Of a stretch of DNA of 64,000 nt, positions 44,256 through 53,087 are shown in pieces. Position numbers and translations under genes: made by a program. The stretch's first letter is position 1; every line of letters starts with the position of its first letter. This DNA comes from Actinomyces respiraculi. Lineage in GTDB: Bacteria > Actinomycetota > Actinomycetes > Actinomycetales > Actinomycetaceae. The notes under the pieces are model-generated. The model saw only the letters and a program-made list of their open reading frames with translations, was not told the origin of the DNA and did not search any database. The stretch covers positions 1,116,001 to 1,180,000 of the forward strand of contig NZ_CP063989.1 in assembly GCF_014595995.2 (NCBI RefSeq), read 5' to 3'.

Positions 44256-45587
44256 TCAGGCCTCGGCGCGGGCCTGGGCGAGCAGGGTGCGGGCGGTGTC
44301 CTGGTTCATGCGCGGTGCCTGGCGCAGCAGCTCGGCGACTTGCTCGATCTGCTCGCCGCGCGCGCCCACGGTGATCGCCAGGGCGCGCGAGTGCATCGCC
44401 ATGTGCCCCTTCTGGATCCCGTCGGTCACGAGCGCGCGCAGGGCGGCGAGGTTCTGTGCCAGGCCGACTGCGGCAACCACGCGCGCCAGCTCAGCGGCGT
44501 CGCCCACCCCGATGAGCCTGAGCGCGGCCTCGGCCTGGGGCAGGGCGTGGATCGTGCCCCCGACGCTTGCCAGCGGCAGCGGCACACTCATCTGCCCGTG
44601 CAGCACCGGGGTCTGGCGCGAGCCCGTGAGCGACCAGCGCGACAGGCCCCGGTAGCGTCCGTCGCGCGCGGCCCAGGCGTGGCAGCCGGCCTCCATCGCG
44701 CGCGTGTCGTTGCCGATGGCCAGGGCGGCGGCGTGGATCCCGTTCATCACGCCCTTGTTGTGCGTCACCGCGCGGGCGGTATCCACCTGGGCGAGGTCGG
44801 AGGCCAGGGCGATGCGGCGCGCCGTGCGCCCGGCGAGGTCCGCCAGCTCCTCGGGCGCCAGCCCCCGGGCGGCGCGCGCCTGCACGAGCAGGGGCGCCGG
44901 CAGGTCGCAGGAGACCTCGACCAGGGCCTCGACGGCGTAGTTGGAGATGATCGCCATGAGCACCTCCTCCTCGGGGAAGCGCTCACGTAGGACGGCGGCG
45001 ACCGCCTCACCGATGGTGTCGACGATGTTGGCGCCCATGGCGTCGCGCACGTCCACGCTCAGGTCCACGCTCACGAAGCCCCGTGCCCCGGCGGCGTCCG
45101 GGCCCGCAGGAGGCAGGGCGCGCACGCGCAGCCCGCGCAGGCCCCCGCCGCGCGCGACGATCGAGGGATGGGCCCGGGCCGCAGCGGCGAAGAGCTCCTC
45201 GCGGCACTGCTCGATGCGGGTGACAAGGTCCGGGTCGTGCGGCTCGGCCACCACCACCTGGCCGGTCACCAGGCGCGAGGGCGTCACGGCCGTGAAGCCG
45301 CCCGCCTCACGCACGATCCTGGCACCATTGGAGGCGGCCGCCACGACGGAGGCCTCCTCGGTGCACAGCGGCACCGTGTACGTGCGGCCGTTGACCAGCA
45401 CGCCCGGCACCACCCCGATGGGCAGGTGCAGCTGGCCCACCTGGTTCTCCACGAGCCGCGAGGCGGTGTGCGCCTCCAGCCCTGACGGGCTGGCCAGGGC
45501 CTCGGACGCCTCAGGCGTGAGCAGGCCCTGGGCGACCAGTTGCTCGCGCCGCTCGGCGGGGCTGAGCTCGTAGAAGCGGCGGCTCAC
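44256..45587 (-). CDS. mvaA: Hydroxymethylglutaryl-CoA reductase, class II-like
   Basis: This enzyme reduces HMG-CoA to mevalonate. The 443-residue protein has RLVENQVGQLHLPIGV, PLCTEEASVVAAAS with the catalytic Glu, DAMGANIVDTIGEA with the Asp/Asn, HNKGVMNGIHA with Lys, and a C-terminal HMAMHSRALAI with His. This layout is class II (bacterial). The GTG start (SRRFYELSPAERREQ) overlaps the thiolase stop (GTGA), so the pair is one operon. Confidence 0.94.
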   Translation of the reverse strand: MSRRFYELSPAERREQLVAQGLLTPEASEALASPSGLEAHTASRLVENQVGQLHLPIGVVPGVLVNGRTYTVPLCTEEASVVAAASNGARIVREAGGFTAVTPSRLVTGQVVVAEPHDPDLVTRIEQCREELFAAAARAHPSIVARGGGLRGLRVRALPPAGPDAAGARGFVSVDLSVDVRDAMGANIVDTIGEAVAAVLRERFPEEEVLMAIISNYAVEALVEVSCDLPAPLLVQARAARGLAPEELADLAGRTARRIALASDLAQVDTARAVTHNKGVMNGIHAAALAIGNDTRAMEAGCHAWAARDGRYRGLSRWSLTGSRQTPVLHGQMSVPLPLASVGGTIHALPQAEAALRLIGVGDAAELARVVAAVGLAQNLAALRALVTDGIQKGHMAMHSRALAITVGARGEQIEQVAELLRQAPRMNQDTARTLLAQARAEA

Positions 45588-46810
45588 CGGGCCCCCACGG
45601 TCTCGCTGCGGGCCAGGGACTCCACGAGCACGGCGATGCCCATGCCGCCGCCCACGCACAGCGAGGCGACCCCGCGGTGCAGGCCCTCGCGCCGCAACCG
45701 GTGCACGAGCGTGACGAGGATGCGGGCGCCGGAGGCACCCAGGGGGTGGCCGAGCGCGATCGACGAGCCCGTCGGGTTGACCGTCTCCGGGTCCAGGTCC
45801 AGGTCCTGGCTCACGGCCAGGGAGGTCGCGGCGAAAGCCTCATTGATCTCGTAGGAGTCAACGTCCGCCGTCGTCAGGCCCTGGTGGGACAGCAGGTCAC
45901 GGATCGCGGTGGTGGGGGAGAAGCCCATGATCTGCGGGTCGATGGCGATCTCCGAGGAGCTGGAGACCACCGCCATCACGTCCAGGCCGTGGCGACGGGC
46001 ATAGTCCGCGGAGGTCACCACGAGGGCTGCGGCGCCGTCGGCCACGGAGGAGGCGTTGCCGGCGGTGACGGTGCCGTCCTCGGCGAAGACGGGACGCAGC
46101 CCTGCCAGACGCTCCTCGTCCGTGTCGGGGCGGATCGGCTCGTCGTGGTCCAGGCGCTCGCCGTCGGACAGGTCCACCGGGGCGATCTCCTGGGCGTACA
46201 GGCCGTCGCGGGTGGCGCCGGCGGCCCGCTCGTGCGAGCGCAGCGCCCAGGCGTCCTGGCTCGCCCGGTCGATGGCGTGCTGCTTGGCGACCTCCTCGGC
46301 CGTGACCCCCATCGCCTCACCACTGAAGGCGTCCGTCAGCCCGTCGACCATGAGGGAGGGCTGAGGATCAAGGTAGGAGCGGGTGCCCGGGTCGTAGGCG
46401 GACACGAGTGCCGCCCGGGTCATCGACTCCGTCCCACCGGCGACGACGACGTCGGCGCGCCGCAGCCGGATGAGCTGCTCGGCGAGGATGACGGACTTCA
46501 GGCCGGAACCACAGACCTCGTTGACGGTCATCGCCGGCACCCGCACCGCCAGGCCGGCGCCCAGCGCGACCTGCCGCGCCACGTTCTGCCCGGCACCGCC
46601 CTGGTAGACATTGCCGAAGATGACCTGGGCGACGTCGTCGACCACCCTCGGCACCCGTGCCAGCGCCGCCCGCACCGCGTGGGCGCCCAGCTCCGCCGCG
46701 GTCATGTGGGACAGGCTGCCGCGGCGGCGACCCGTCGGCGTGCGCATCGCGGAGACGATAACGGTGGCGTTGCCCTCCAGGCGGGCGAGGTCGCTGCGGG
46801 TGTGGTGCAT
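45584..46810 (-). CDS. Acetyl-CoA C-acetyltransferase (thiolase)
   Basis: It condenses two acetyl-CoA into acetoacetyl-CoA, the first mevalonate-pathway step. The 408-residue protein has the nucleophile in NEVCGSGLKSV, the His in ALGHPLGASGAR and the second Cys in ASLCVGGGMG. ATG 46810 is preferred to ATG 46825 because GGGGG lies between them at ribosome-site distance. The usual RTPIGR near the N terminus is RTPTGRRRGSL here. Divergent from mvaS across about 150 bp, where TAGACT (46847-46852, this strand) could be a -10. Confidence 0.92.
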   Translation of the reverse strand: MHHTRSDLARLEGNATVIVSAMRTPTGRRRGSLSHMTAAELGAHAVRAALARVPRVVDDVAQVIFGNVYQGGAGQNVARQVALGAGLAVRVPAMTVNEVCGSGLKSVILAEQLIRLRRADVVVAGGTESMTRAALVSAYDPGTRSYLDPQPSLMVDGLTDAFSGEAMGVTAEEVAKQHAIDRASQDAWALRSHERAAGATRDGLYAQEIAPVDLSDGERLDHDEPIRPDTDEERLAGLRPVFAEDGTVTAGNASSVADGAAALVVTSADYARRHGLDVMAVVSSSSEIAIDPQIMGFSPTTAIRDLLSHQGLTTADVDSYEINEAFAATSLAVSQDLDLDPETVNPTGSSIALGHPLGASGARILVTLVHRLRREGLHRGVASLCVGGGMGIAVLVESLARSETVGAR

Positions 46811-46958
46811 GAGGCCCCCAATCATGAGGTGGTGTGTGGGGCGTAGTCTAAACTCTCACGATGTCCCGGGTGTCGCCCGCTCGCCCGCATCAGCGGCGTG
46901 CCGACGCCGTCGAGACGGCCTGATCCCTCTCCATCGACCGACCCACCTGGAGGCCCGC

Positions 46959-48137
46959 GTGCCCATCGGCATCGACGCGCTCGAGATCGCGATCCCGGAT
47001 CTGTACCTCGACATGACGGACCTGGCGGTGGCCCGCGGCGTGGACCCCGCCAAGTTCCACATCGGGCTCGGCCAGGACCAGATGGCCGTCTCGCCCGCCA
47101 GCACCGACGTCGTCACCCTGGCCGCCCGGGCCGCCGCCGCCGTCGTGGAGCGGGCGGACGAGGCCGACATCGCCGCCCTCGGGCTCGTCGTCCTGGGCTC
47201 CGAGTCCGCCGTCGACGCCTCCAAGGCCATGGCCGTCATGGTCCACGGGCTGCTCGGACTGCCTGAGGGCGTGCGCGCCTACGACATCCGTGAGGCCTGC
47301 TACGCGGGTACCGCCGGGCTGCTGACCGCCGTGGACTACGTGGCCGCGCACCCGGGGCGCACCGCCCTCGTCATCGCCTCGGACCTGGCCCGCTACGGCC
47401 TGGGCACTGCCGGCGAGCCCACCCAGGGGGCGGGCGCCGTCGCGATGCTTGTGCGCCAGGACCCGCGCCTGCTCATCATCGACCCGGCCTCCACCGCCCG
47501 CACCGAGGACGTCTACGACTTCTGGCGCCCTGAGGGTGAGAGCGTCCCGCGCGTGGACGGGCACCTGTCCAACCGCTGCTACACCGCCATGTTCGCCCGC
47601 GTCTTCGCCGCCCACCGCGAGGCCAGCGGCCTGGACGTTGAGGACTACGCGGCCCTGTGCTTCCACCTGCCCTACACCAAGATGGGGCGCAAGGCGCTGG
47701 CCGGCGTCCTGACGCCCGAGGAGGCCGAGGCCCGCGGCCTCGACCACCTGCACCGCCGCTACGACGAGTCCCTCATCTACTCGCGGCGCGTGGGCAACTG
47801 CTATACCGCCTCACTGTTCCTGGGCCTGCTCTCGCTGCTCGACCACTCGGACCTGCGCCCCGGCGACCGCCTGGGCCTGTTCTCCTACGGCTCGGGCGCG
47901 GTGGGCGAGCTCGTCACCGCCACCGTCGTTGAGGGTTTCGACTCGCGCCGGGACCCCGCCGCCACCATGACCGCGCTCGATGCCCGCAGGCGCCTGAGCG
48001 TCAAGGAGTACGAGGCGGTACTTACCGAGTCCCTGGAGCCGGTCGGGGCGGACATCTCCTCCACGCTCCTGCCCGATGGCGGCCCCTACGCGCTCATCGG
48101 CATGGTCGACGGCGTGCGCCGCTACCGCATGCCCTGA
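46959..48137 (+). CDS. mvaS: Hydroxymethylglutaryl-CoA synthase
   Basis: MvaS joins acetyl-CoA and acetoacetyl-CoA to HMG-CoA. The 392-residue protein starts at GTG 46959 (MPIGIDALEIAIPDLYLDM) behind TGGAGG. It has GSESAVDASKA with the general-acid Glu, REACYAGTAGLL with the nucleophilic Cys near residue 114, CFHLPYTKMG with His and the late LFSYGSGAVGE. It is divergent from the thiolase-reductase pair and is followed by a two-gene membrane unit. Confidence 0.95.
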   Translation: MPIGIDALEIAIPDLYLDMTDLAVARGVDPAKFHIGLGQDQMAVSPASTDVVTLAARAAAAVVERADEADIAALGLVVLGSESAVDASKAMAVMVHGLLGLPEGVRAYDIREACYAGTAGLLTAVDYVAAHPGRTALVIASDLARYGLGTAGEPTQGAGAVAMLVRQDPRLLIIDPASTARTEDVYDFWRPEGESVPRVDGHLSNRCYTAMFARVFAAHREASGLDVEDYAALCFHLPYTKMGRKALAGVLTPEEAEARGLDHLHRRYDESLIYSRRVGNCYTASLFLGLLSLLDHSDLRPGDRLGLFSYGSGAVGELVTATVVEGFDSRRDPAATMTALDARRRLSVKEYEAVLTESLEPVGADISSTLLPDGGPYALIGMVDGVRRYRMP

Positions 48138-48256
48138 GCCCGCCGTCCTGAGCCCGCCGCTGAGAGACAGTGCCCACACGACTGGGCGGCGTTTCATGGG
48201 CTACCTCATAGGAGGCCGAGCCTCACGGCCGGCGCCCGGGTGCGTAGAGTCCGGTC

Positions 48257-48574
48257 GTGCACCTCAACGCCTCCATGCGCACCGGCGCCCCCCGGGAGCC
48301 CCACATCGAGGTCTGGAACGACCTCGTCAGCGCGCGCGACCTCGTTCTGTCCCTGACGGTGTGCGCCGCCTCGGCCGTCGCCGCCCTCGTCGTCGCCACC
48401 CTCACCGGCGGCCAGCTGCTCTTCTGGGGCCTGGCAGGCTCCGTCCTCGGCTTCGCCCTGAGCTGCCTGCTCGTGCAGCCCAAGCGCGACGTGAGCATCG
48501 TGGACTCCGGTGCTTCCGAGGACGTTGGTACGGCCGCCACCGAGCCCTCTGAGCCTTCGGAGGTCACGCCGTGA
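48257..48574 (+). CDS. Small membrane protein, possible small subunit for the next permease
   Basis: The 105-residue protein has two membrane helices (VLSLTVCAASAVAALVVATL and LLFWGLAGSVLGFALSCLLV) and a Ser/Glu-rich tail. Start is GTG 48257 or ATG 48275. Its stop overlaps the GTG of the large permease. TctA-type permeases usually work with a small membrane subunit (TctB), though TctB has four helices; the role here is inferred from position only. Confidence 0.6.
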   Translation: MHLNASMRTGAPREPHIEVWNDLVSARDLVLSLTVCAASAVAALVVATLTGGQLLFWGLAGSVLGFALSCLLVQPKRDVSIVDSGASEDVGTAATEPSEPSEVTP

Positions 48575-49929
48575 CCCTCGCCATGCTCGCCGTCATGCTC
48601 GTGGCCGTCCTGGCTGCCGTCGTCCTGTACTCCTTCATCGGTTTCATCCCCGGCACGGACGAGACGAGCGTCCTGGCGCCCGTCACCCTTGCCCTCGTGC
48701 TCTCCGGCGCCTCCGCCGAGGTGGTCCTGTCCTTCTTCATCTCCGCCATCGTCACCCTCAACCTCATGAACGCCATCCCGACGGCCCTGGTGGGCCTGCC
48801 CGGCGGCGTCATGAGCGCCCCGCTCATGGAGCACGCCGTGCTGCTGCGCTCACGGGGCCTGGCCTCGACGACGATCCGTAAAATGGCCGTCGGCTCGGCC
48901 ATCGGCACGGTCGTGTCCATCCCGCTGGCCTTCCTCCTGGCCGCCGCCGTCGCCCCGCTGGCCGATCCCATCAAGGACCGGGCCCCGCTCATCCTCGCCC
49001 TGGGCGCCTGCCTGCTTGCCGTGCTGGGCCAGAACCGACTCCTGGCGCTGATCTCCATCGTGCCCATGGCCTTCCTCTTCAGGGGCCTGCCGGCCGTCTA
49101 CGAGGCCAACGGCATCATCAGGCCCGGTGAGAGCGTCAACATCTCCTTCTTCCTGGGCATCACCGTCGGCCCGCTGCTCGTGACCCTGCTCGAGCTGCTT
49201 AACAAGCGGCGCCGCAATGCCCTGCCGCACGGCACCCTGACCCAGGCGCGCCTGAGCGCGGACGGCTTCCGCTCGCGTGAGCTGCGCCCGAACCGGCTCG
49301 TCACCGCCTCGGAGGGCGGCTGGAGCGCCGCGATGGCGGCCGCCTCCACGCCCCTGTTCGTCCTGTCCCCGGTGGGCCTGACCTTCCTGCTGGGTGAGGC
49401 CTCCGCCGCCCGGCTCAAGGACCCGGTGGAGCGTGCCAAGCGGGCCGTGACCGTCATGAGTTCACTCACCCACTCGACCTACCTCGCGGGTGTCATCATC
49501 CCGCTCGTCGCCCTGGGCATCCCGATCTCCGGTGTGTCCGCGGGCCCGGCCGGCCCCCTCTTTGAGGCCGACGGCGTCTACAGCCTCGAGCACAATATCC
49601 ACCACCTGCTGAGCCTGCCCCAGGTGGTGATCGCCACCGTCCTGGGTGCGCTGATCGCCGTCGTTGTCACCTACGTGGTGGCGGTGCGCTGGTCCAGCCA
49701 GATCACCCACTTCGTCATCAGGCGGGTGCCTCACGAGGCCGTCCTGTCACTGTTCGTGTCCCTCATCGTTGTGCTCGCCTACATCGATGCCGGTGTGGCC
49801 AACGTCTTCGGCGTGCTGCTCGTGGGCATCGTGTGCGGCTCCCTCAACCGCCTGGGCGTGTCCTACGGCGTGCAGTTCATGACGCTGTACGCCTCGCCCG
49901 GCATCGTGGCCTGGCTCGCCTCCCTCTGA
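48571..49929 (+). CDS. TctA-like permease in the mevalonate locus
   Basis: The 452-residue protein has about ten membrane helices. Two loops recall tripartite tricarboxylate carriers (TctA, DUF112): IGFIPGTDETSVLAPVTLAL and NLMNAIPTALVGLPGGVMSA, followed by ALLRSRGLAS-like segments. No periplasmic binding protein (TctC) is nearby. It is coupled to the small membrane gene and follows mvaS, so a carboxylate of the mevalonate route is a possible substrate; this is inference. The family call is moderate. Confidence 0.55.
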   Translation: MTLAMLAVMLVAVLAAVVLYSFIGFIPGTDETSVLAPVTLALVLSGASAEVVLSFFISAIVTLNLMNAIPTALVGLPGGVMSAPLMEHAVLLRSRGLASTTIRKMAVGSAIGTVVSIPLAFLLAAAVAPLADPIKDRAPLILALGACLLAVLGQNRLLALISIVPMAFLFRGLPAVYEANGIIRPGESVNISFFLGITVGPLLVTLLELLNKRRRNALPHGTLTQARLSADGFRSRELRPNRLVTASEGGWSAAMAAASTPLFVLSPVGLTFLLGEASAARLKDPVERAKRAVTVMSSLTHSTYLAGVIIPLVALGIPISGVSAGPAGPLFEADGVYSLEHNIHHLLSLPQVVIATVLGALIAVVVTYVVAVRWSSQITHFVIRRVPHEAVLSLFVSLIVVLAYIDAGVANVFGVLLVGIVCGSLNRLGVSYGVQFMTLYASPGIVAWLASL

Positions 49930-50263
49930 CCCCCTCCCTCTGACCCGCGGTTCCCGGCCCCCACCGTCCGGGGCGGGGTAGCGGGGGGAGTGTGGCCCCC
50001 TGACCCGCGGCTCCCGGCCCCCACCTCCTCGGCGCGCTCTCGAACGTACGGCGCCGCGTCGGTGTCCACGCGGCGGACATGGGCGGCGCATCCCAATGGC
50101 GGGCCCGCCCAGAGCTGCGCAATCTGGCCCTTGCCTCCAGGTGCCCGGCGCCGAGGTGGCAGTCATGTCCGCCGTGTGGGCATCCCTGGCGCCGGGGCAC
50201 TGTCCCTGTGGGCGCGCCAGCTCGGGTCCACTGGCGCGCGCCCCGGTGGGTCTTGGTGCGCCG

Positions 50264-50313
50264 CGAGTTCGGGGGTGACGTGTCGAGTTCGAGCCTCTTG
50301 ACCCTCGAACTTG
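50264..50313. repeat. Short CGAGTTCG array, two direct and one inverted
   Basis: CGAGTTCG at 50264 and 50284 (20-bp step) faces CGAACTTG at 50306. It resembles, in reduced form, the larger symmetric arrays elsewhere in the window. Confidence 0.55.
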
Positions 50314-50440
50314 GCGTTGGTAGGTGACGTGGGGAGGCTGGCCGGTGCCGTGCGGGCTCGTGCCCGGGGTGCTGGGAGGGGTCGTGCACGCTCATGTGAC
50401 TGGTGTGATCTGGCGGATCTGGGTTTTTCGTTGGTATTGC

Positions 50441-50469
50441 GCCGTTTTGGTTCTCTTGGTCAAAACGGC
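50441..50469. terminator. Inverted repeat, possible bidirectional terminator
   Basis: GCCGTTTTG (50441-50449) pairs with CAAAACGGC (50461-50469). GGGTTTTTCG upstream supplies a T-rich run on one side. It lies between convergent genes. Confidence 0.5.
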
Positions 50470-50477
50470 TTGTTGGG

Positions 50478-50512
50478 TCCCATGTGCATGGGCGTGGTCC
50501 ATGCACATGGGA
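50478..50512. terminator. Perfect 14-bp inverted repeat between convergent genes
   Basis: TCCCATGTGCATGG (50478-50491) and CCATGCACATGGGA (50499-50512), 7-base loop. Could terminate either transcript or bind a regulator. Confidence 0.55.
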
Positions 50513-50847
50513 GCCGAGGCACTCGAGGGCGCCGATCGAGAAAACCGCATGATTCCGCGGCTTGCGACAGAGGTCGACAAGCGTGAGCGTGCAAGCCCCA
50601 CCGCCGTGGGGGCCGCGACGGCCGCCACCGCCCGATCGTCGGCCCCGCCGCAGCCCAGTCGTCGGCCCCGCCGCCGCGGAAGTCGCGACGCTCGCCTTCC
50701 CGACCGAGGGGCATGACTCTGCCGGGACACTACTGTCGACACTGTCGACACTGTCGACCTGTCACCGATGTCCTGCGACATGACAACGGTGTTGTTGCCG
50801 TACGTTCGAGCGTAAACCGAGGAGTTCGGCGGGGGTGGTGGGCCGGG

Positions 50848-51972
50848 CTAGGCCGAGCGGCGGGCCAGGGCCGGCAGGTCCACGCTCAGCAGACGGGCGC
50901 GCTCCGCGGTGGCTCCGGTGACCAGCAGGTCTGTGCAGGCCAGGTCCTCCACCCGCGAGGCCCCCAGCAGCGCCATGATCCCGCGCACTTGTTCCTTCCA
51001 GGAGACAAGCTCGCGGTACAGGGCCTCAGGCCCGGACTCGGTGAGCGTGCGCATGAAGTGCCCCGAGGCACCCACCGCACGCGCTCCCAGGGCCAGGCCC
51101 CGCACGACATCCAGGGGGGTGCGCACCGCGCCGGAGGCCAGCAACTCCACCGGGGCGGAGCCCGCAGGCCCGTGCAGGCACTCGAGCAGGCACAGGGCAG
51201 CACTCTGCCCCCAGCCGACGAGGTCCCGGTAGGCGCCATCCTCGCGCCTGGCGGTCTCAATGGCCACGAAGTCCGTGCCCCCGTTGCCGGCCACGTCCGC
51301 CGCCGCCACGCCCAGGGACGCCAGCAGGTCCACGGTGCGCCGTGACAGGCCGAAGCCGACCTCCTTGACGACCACCGGCACCTGGGCGGCGTCAGCGATC
51401 TGCGCGATGCGCCCGGCCCAGCCGGAGAAGTCCCGGTCGCCCTCCGGCATCGGCACCTCCTGGGCGACGTTGACGTGCACCTGCAGGGCGTCGGCCTCAA
51501 GCATCTCGACGGCTCGCGCGGCGTCGTCGGGGGCAACCGTGGGCCCCACGTTGGCTAGTACGAAGGCCCCGGGAGCCGTGCGGCGGATGATGCGGAAGGT
51601 GTCCTCGCGCGCGCGGTCGCGCAGCGCCACGTGCTGCGAGCCCGAGGCGATGGCCACGCCCGCGGCGGCCGCGGCCTCGGCCAGTGCCGCGTTGAGCCGC
51701 CCCGTGGACTCGGTACCCCCCGTCATCGCGTTGACGTAGAAGGGGACCTGCCAGCTGGAGCCCAGGACCCGGGTCGACAGGTCGACGGCGTCGAGAGCGG
51801 TGCCCGGTAGGGCATGGTGGAGGAAACTGATATCCGCCCAGGGGGTCGTCTTGCCGGGCGCGTGCAGGCTCATCGCCAGGCGCACGTGCTCGTCCTTGCG
51901 CTCGGCGTGCGCGCTCACGGCGACGCCGGGCTGGGCGGTCTCAGCGCCCCCGGATTGGTCGACGGGGCTCAT
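50848..51972 (-). CDS. fni: Type 2 isopentenyl-diphosphate isomerase
   Basis: This FMN/NADPH enzyme interconverts IPP and DMAPP. The 374-residue protein has HAERKDEHVRLAMSL, PFYVNAMTGGTEST, GSQHVALRD, VKEVGFGLSRRTVDLL and GNGGTDFVAIE. ATG 51972 is chosen: AGGAGG lies just upstream and the ATG overlaps the stop of the phosphomevalonate kinase gene. It is last in the leftward operon mevalonate kinase, decarboxylase, phosphomevalonate kinase, isomerase. Confidence 0.95.
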   Translation of the reverse strand: MSPVDQSGGAETAQPGVAVSAHAERKDEHVRLAMSLHAPGKTTPWADISFLHHALPGTALDAVDLSTRVLGSSWQVPFYVNAMTGGTESTGRLNAALAEAAAAAGVAIASGSQHVALRDRAREDTFRIIRRTAPGAFVLANVGPTVAPDDAARAVEMLEADALQVHVNVAQEVPMPEGDRDFSGWAGRIAQIADAAQVPVVVKEVGFGLSRRTVDLLASLGVAAADVAGNGGTDFVAIETARREDGAYRDLVGWGQSAALCLLECLHGPAGSAPVELLASGAVRTPLDVVRGLALGARAVGASGHFMRTLTESGPEALYRELVSWKEQVRGIMALLGASRVEDLACTDLLVTGATAERARLLSVDLPALARRSA

Positions 51973-53075
51973 GAGTCCTCCTCGCAACGGGTGAAGACAG
52001 CCAGGTCGAGAGGCACGATGCCCGCCTCGGCCCAGGCCGAGCGCAGGGCCGCCGTACTCGTTGCCGGGCCGTGCAGGGCGATTCCGCAGTCCCCACCGCC
52101 GGCCCCCGAGCTCTTGGCCGCCGCACCGTGGGAGCTGGCGATCTCGACCAGGCGTGCGAGCTCGGGCGTCTCGATGACGATGCCGCTCATCCGCGCCAGG
52201 TCCGCCAGGAGGACGCGGTGCCCGGTCACCTGCCGGCGTACCCCCGCCAGGTCCCCGGACTCCAGGGCCGTCACGAGATCGGCCAGGCAGGCCTCGGAGG
52301 CGGCGAGGAACTGCTCGTAGGTCGCCGCGGGCGCGGTGCTCGCCTGAGCCTGGAGACGGGACTGGACATGGGAGACGAGGCTCGCCGTCGAGGCCGGCTC
52401 CCCGGTCCAGCCGACCAGCAGGTCGATCCCATCCGCCTGCGGCATCCGGCGCACCGCCAACCCGGGCCAGCGGGCTTCAAGCAGCGCGCCGACACCGCTG
52501 GAGCGCCGCTGCTCGCGCAGCCACTGCCGGTCGGGGGAGGAGTACAGCACCCAGCCCGTGAAGGTGCTCGCCGCCAGGTCACCGCCGGAGCCCACGGGCT
52601 CGACGGCGTCGGAGGCCAGCAGCGCCATCTTGAGCACGTCCAGGTCGCTCAGGGGCAGGTCGTGGAAGTCCGCCACGGCCCGCACGGTCGCCACGGTCAC
52701 CGCCGCCGAGGACCCCAGGCCCAGCTTGCGCCCGGAGGCGTCGTCGAGCTCGGACAGGATGTCCAGGTGCACCATGACGGGCTCGCCACCGCGCTCACGC
52801 ACCAGCTCCTCGACCACCCGCAGCGCGGAGATGACGTAATCGACCTCGCCGGTGCTCGGCACGGCCAAGCCCTGAGCGTCCCGCTCCCAGGTGCGCTCAC
52901 CGCCGTCGTACAGGGCCGAGGACACTCGGGCGCGCGGCCCCGAGGCCGTGGCCGCCGTGACCGTGATGAAGCGGTCCACGGCCACGAGCAGGGCGGAGTG
53001 CCCGCTCTCGACCACCGCGTACTCACCGGCGACGTACAGCTTGCCGGGGGCCTGGCGCGTGACAGACCGACTCAT
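51969..53075 (-). CDS. mvaK2: Phosphomevalonate kinase
   Basis: A GHMP kinase that makes diphosphomevalonate. The 368-residue protein begins MSRSVTRQAPGKLYVAGEYA, followed by AVVESGHSALLVAVDRFI; it has KLGLGSSAAVTVATV (phosphate loop) and SSGAGGGDCGIAL near the end, matching bacterial phosphomevalonate kinases. A TTG four codons earlier is in frame and directly abuts the decarboxylase stop; ATG 53075 is preferred. Its stop overlaps the isomerase start. Confidence 0.92.
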   Translation of the reverse strand: MSRSVTRQAPGKLYVAGEYAVVESGHSALLVAVDRFITVTAATASGPRARVSSALYDGGERTWERDAQGLAVPSTGEVDYVISALRVVEELVRERGGEPVMVHLDILSELDDASGRKLGLGSSAAVTVATVRAVADFHDLPLSDLDVLKMALLASDAVEPVGSGGDLAASTFTGWVLYSSPDRQWLREQRRSSGVGALLEARWPGLAVRRMPQADGIDLLVGWTGEPASTASLVSHVQSRLQAQASTAPAATYEQFLAASEACLADLVTALESGDLAGVRRQVTGHRVLLADLARMSGIVIETPELARLVEIASSHGAAAKSSGAGGGDCGIALHGPATSTAALRSAWAEAGIVPLDLAVFTRCEEDS

Positions 53076-53087
53076 GGATGCAGTCAA

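Larger units (their letters stand above)
49930..50847. other. Long spacer between convergent permease and fni, rich in repeats
   Basis: No credible protein gene. It holds a 26-bp direct repeat with 60-bp period (CTGACCCGCGGTTCCCGGCC.., 49940-49965 and 50000-50025, one mismatch), CGAGTTCG motifs at 20-bp step (50264-50313), two perfect inverted repeats (50441-50469, 50478-50512) and ACTGTCGAC three times (around 50730-50757). Local GC drops around 50400-50470. Confidence 0.7.

Noticed and set aside
49877..50506. 209-residue leftward frame in the spacer before fni
   Set aside because: Pro/Arg/His-rich, crosses direct repeats and overlaps the end of the permease gene.
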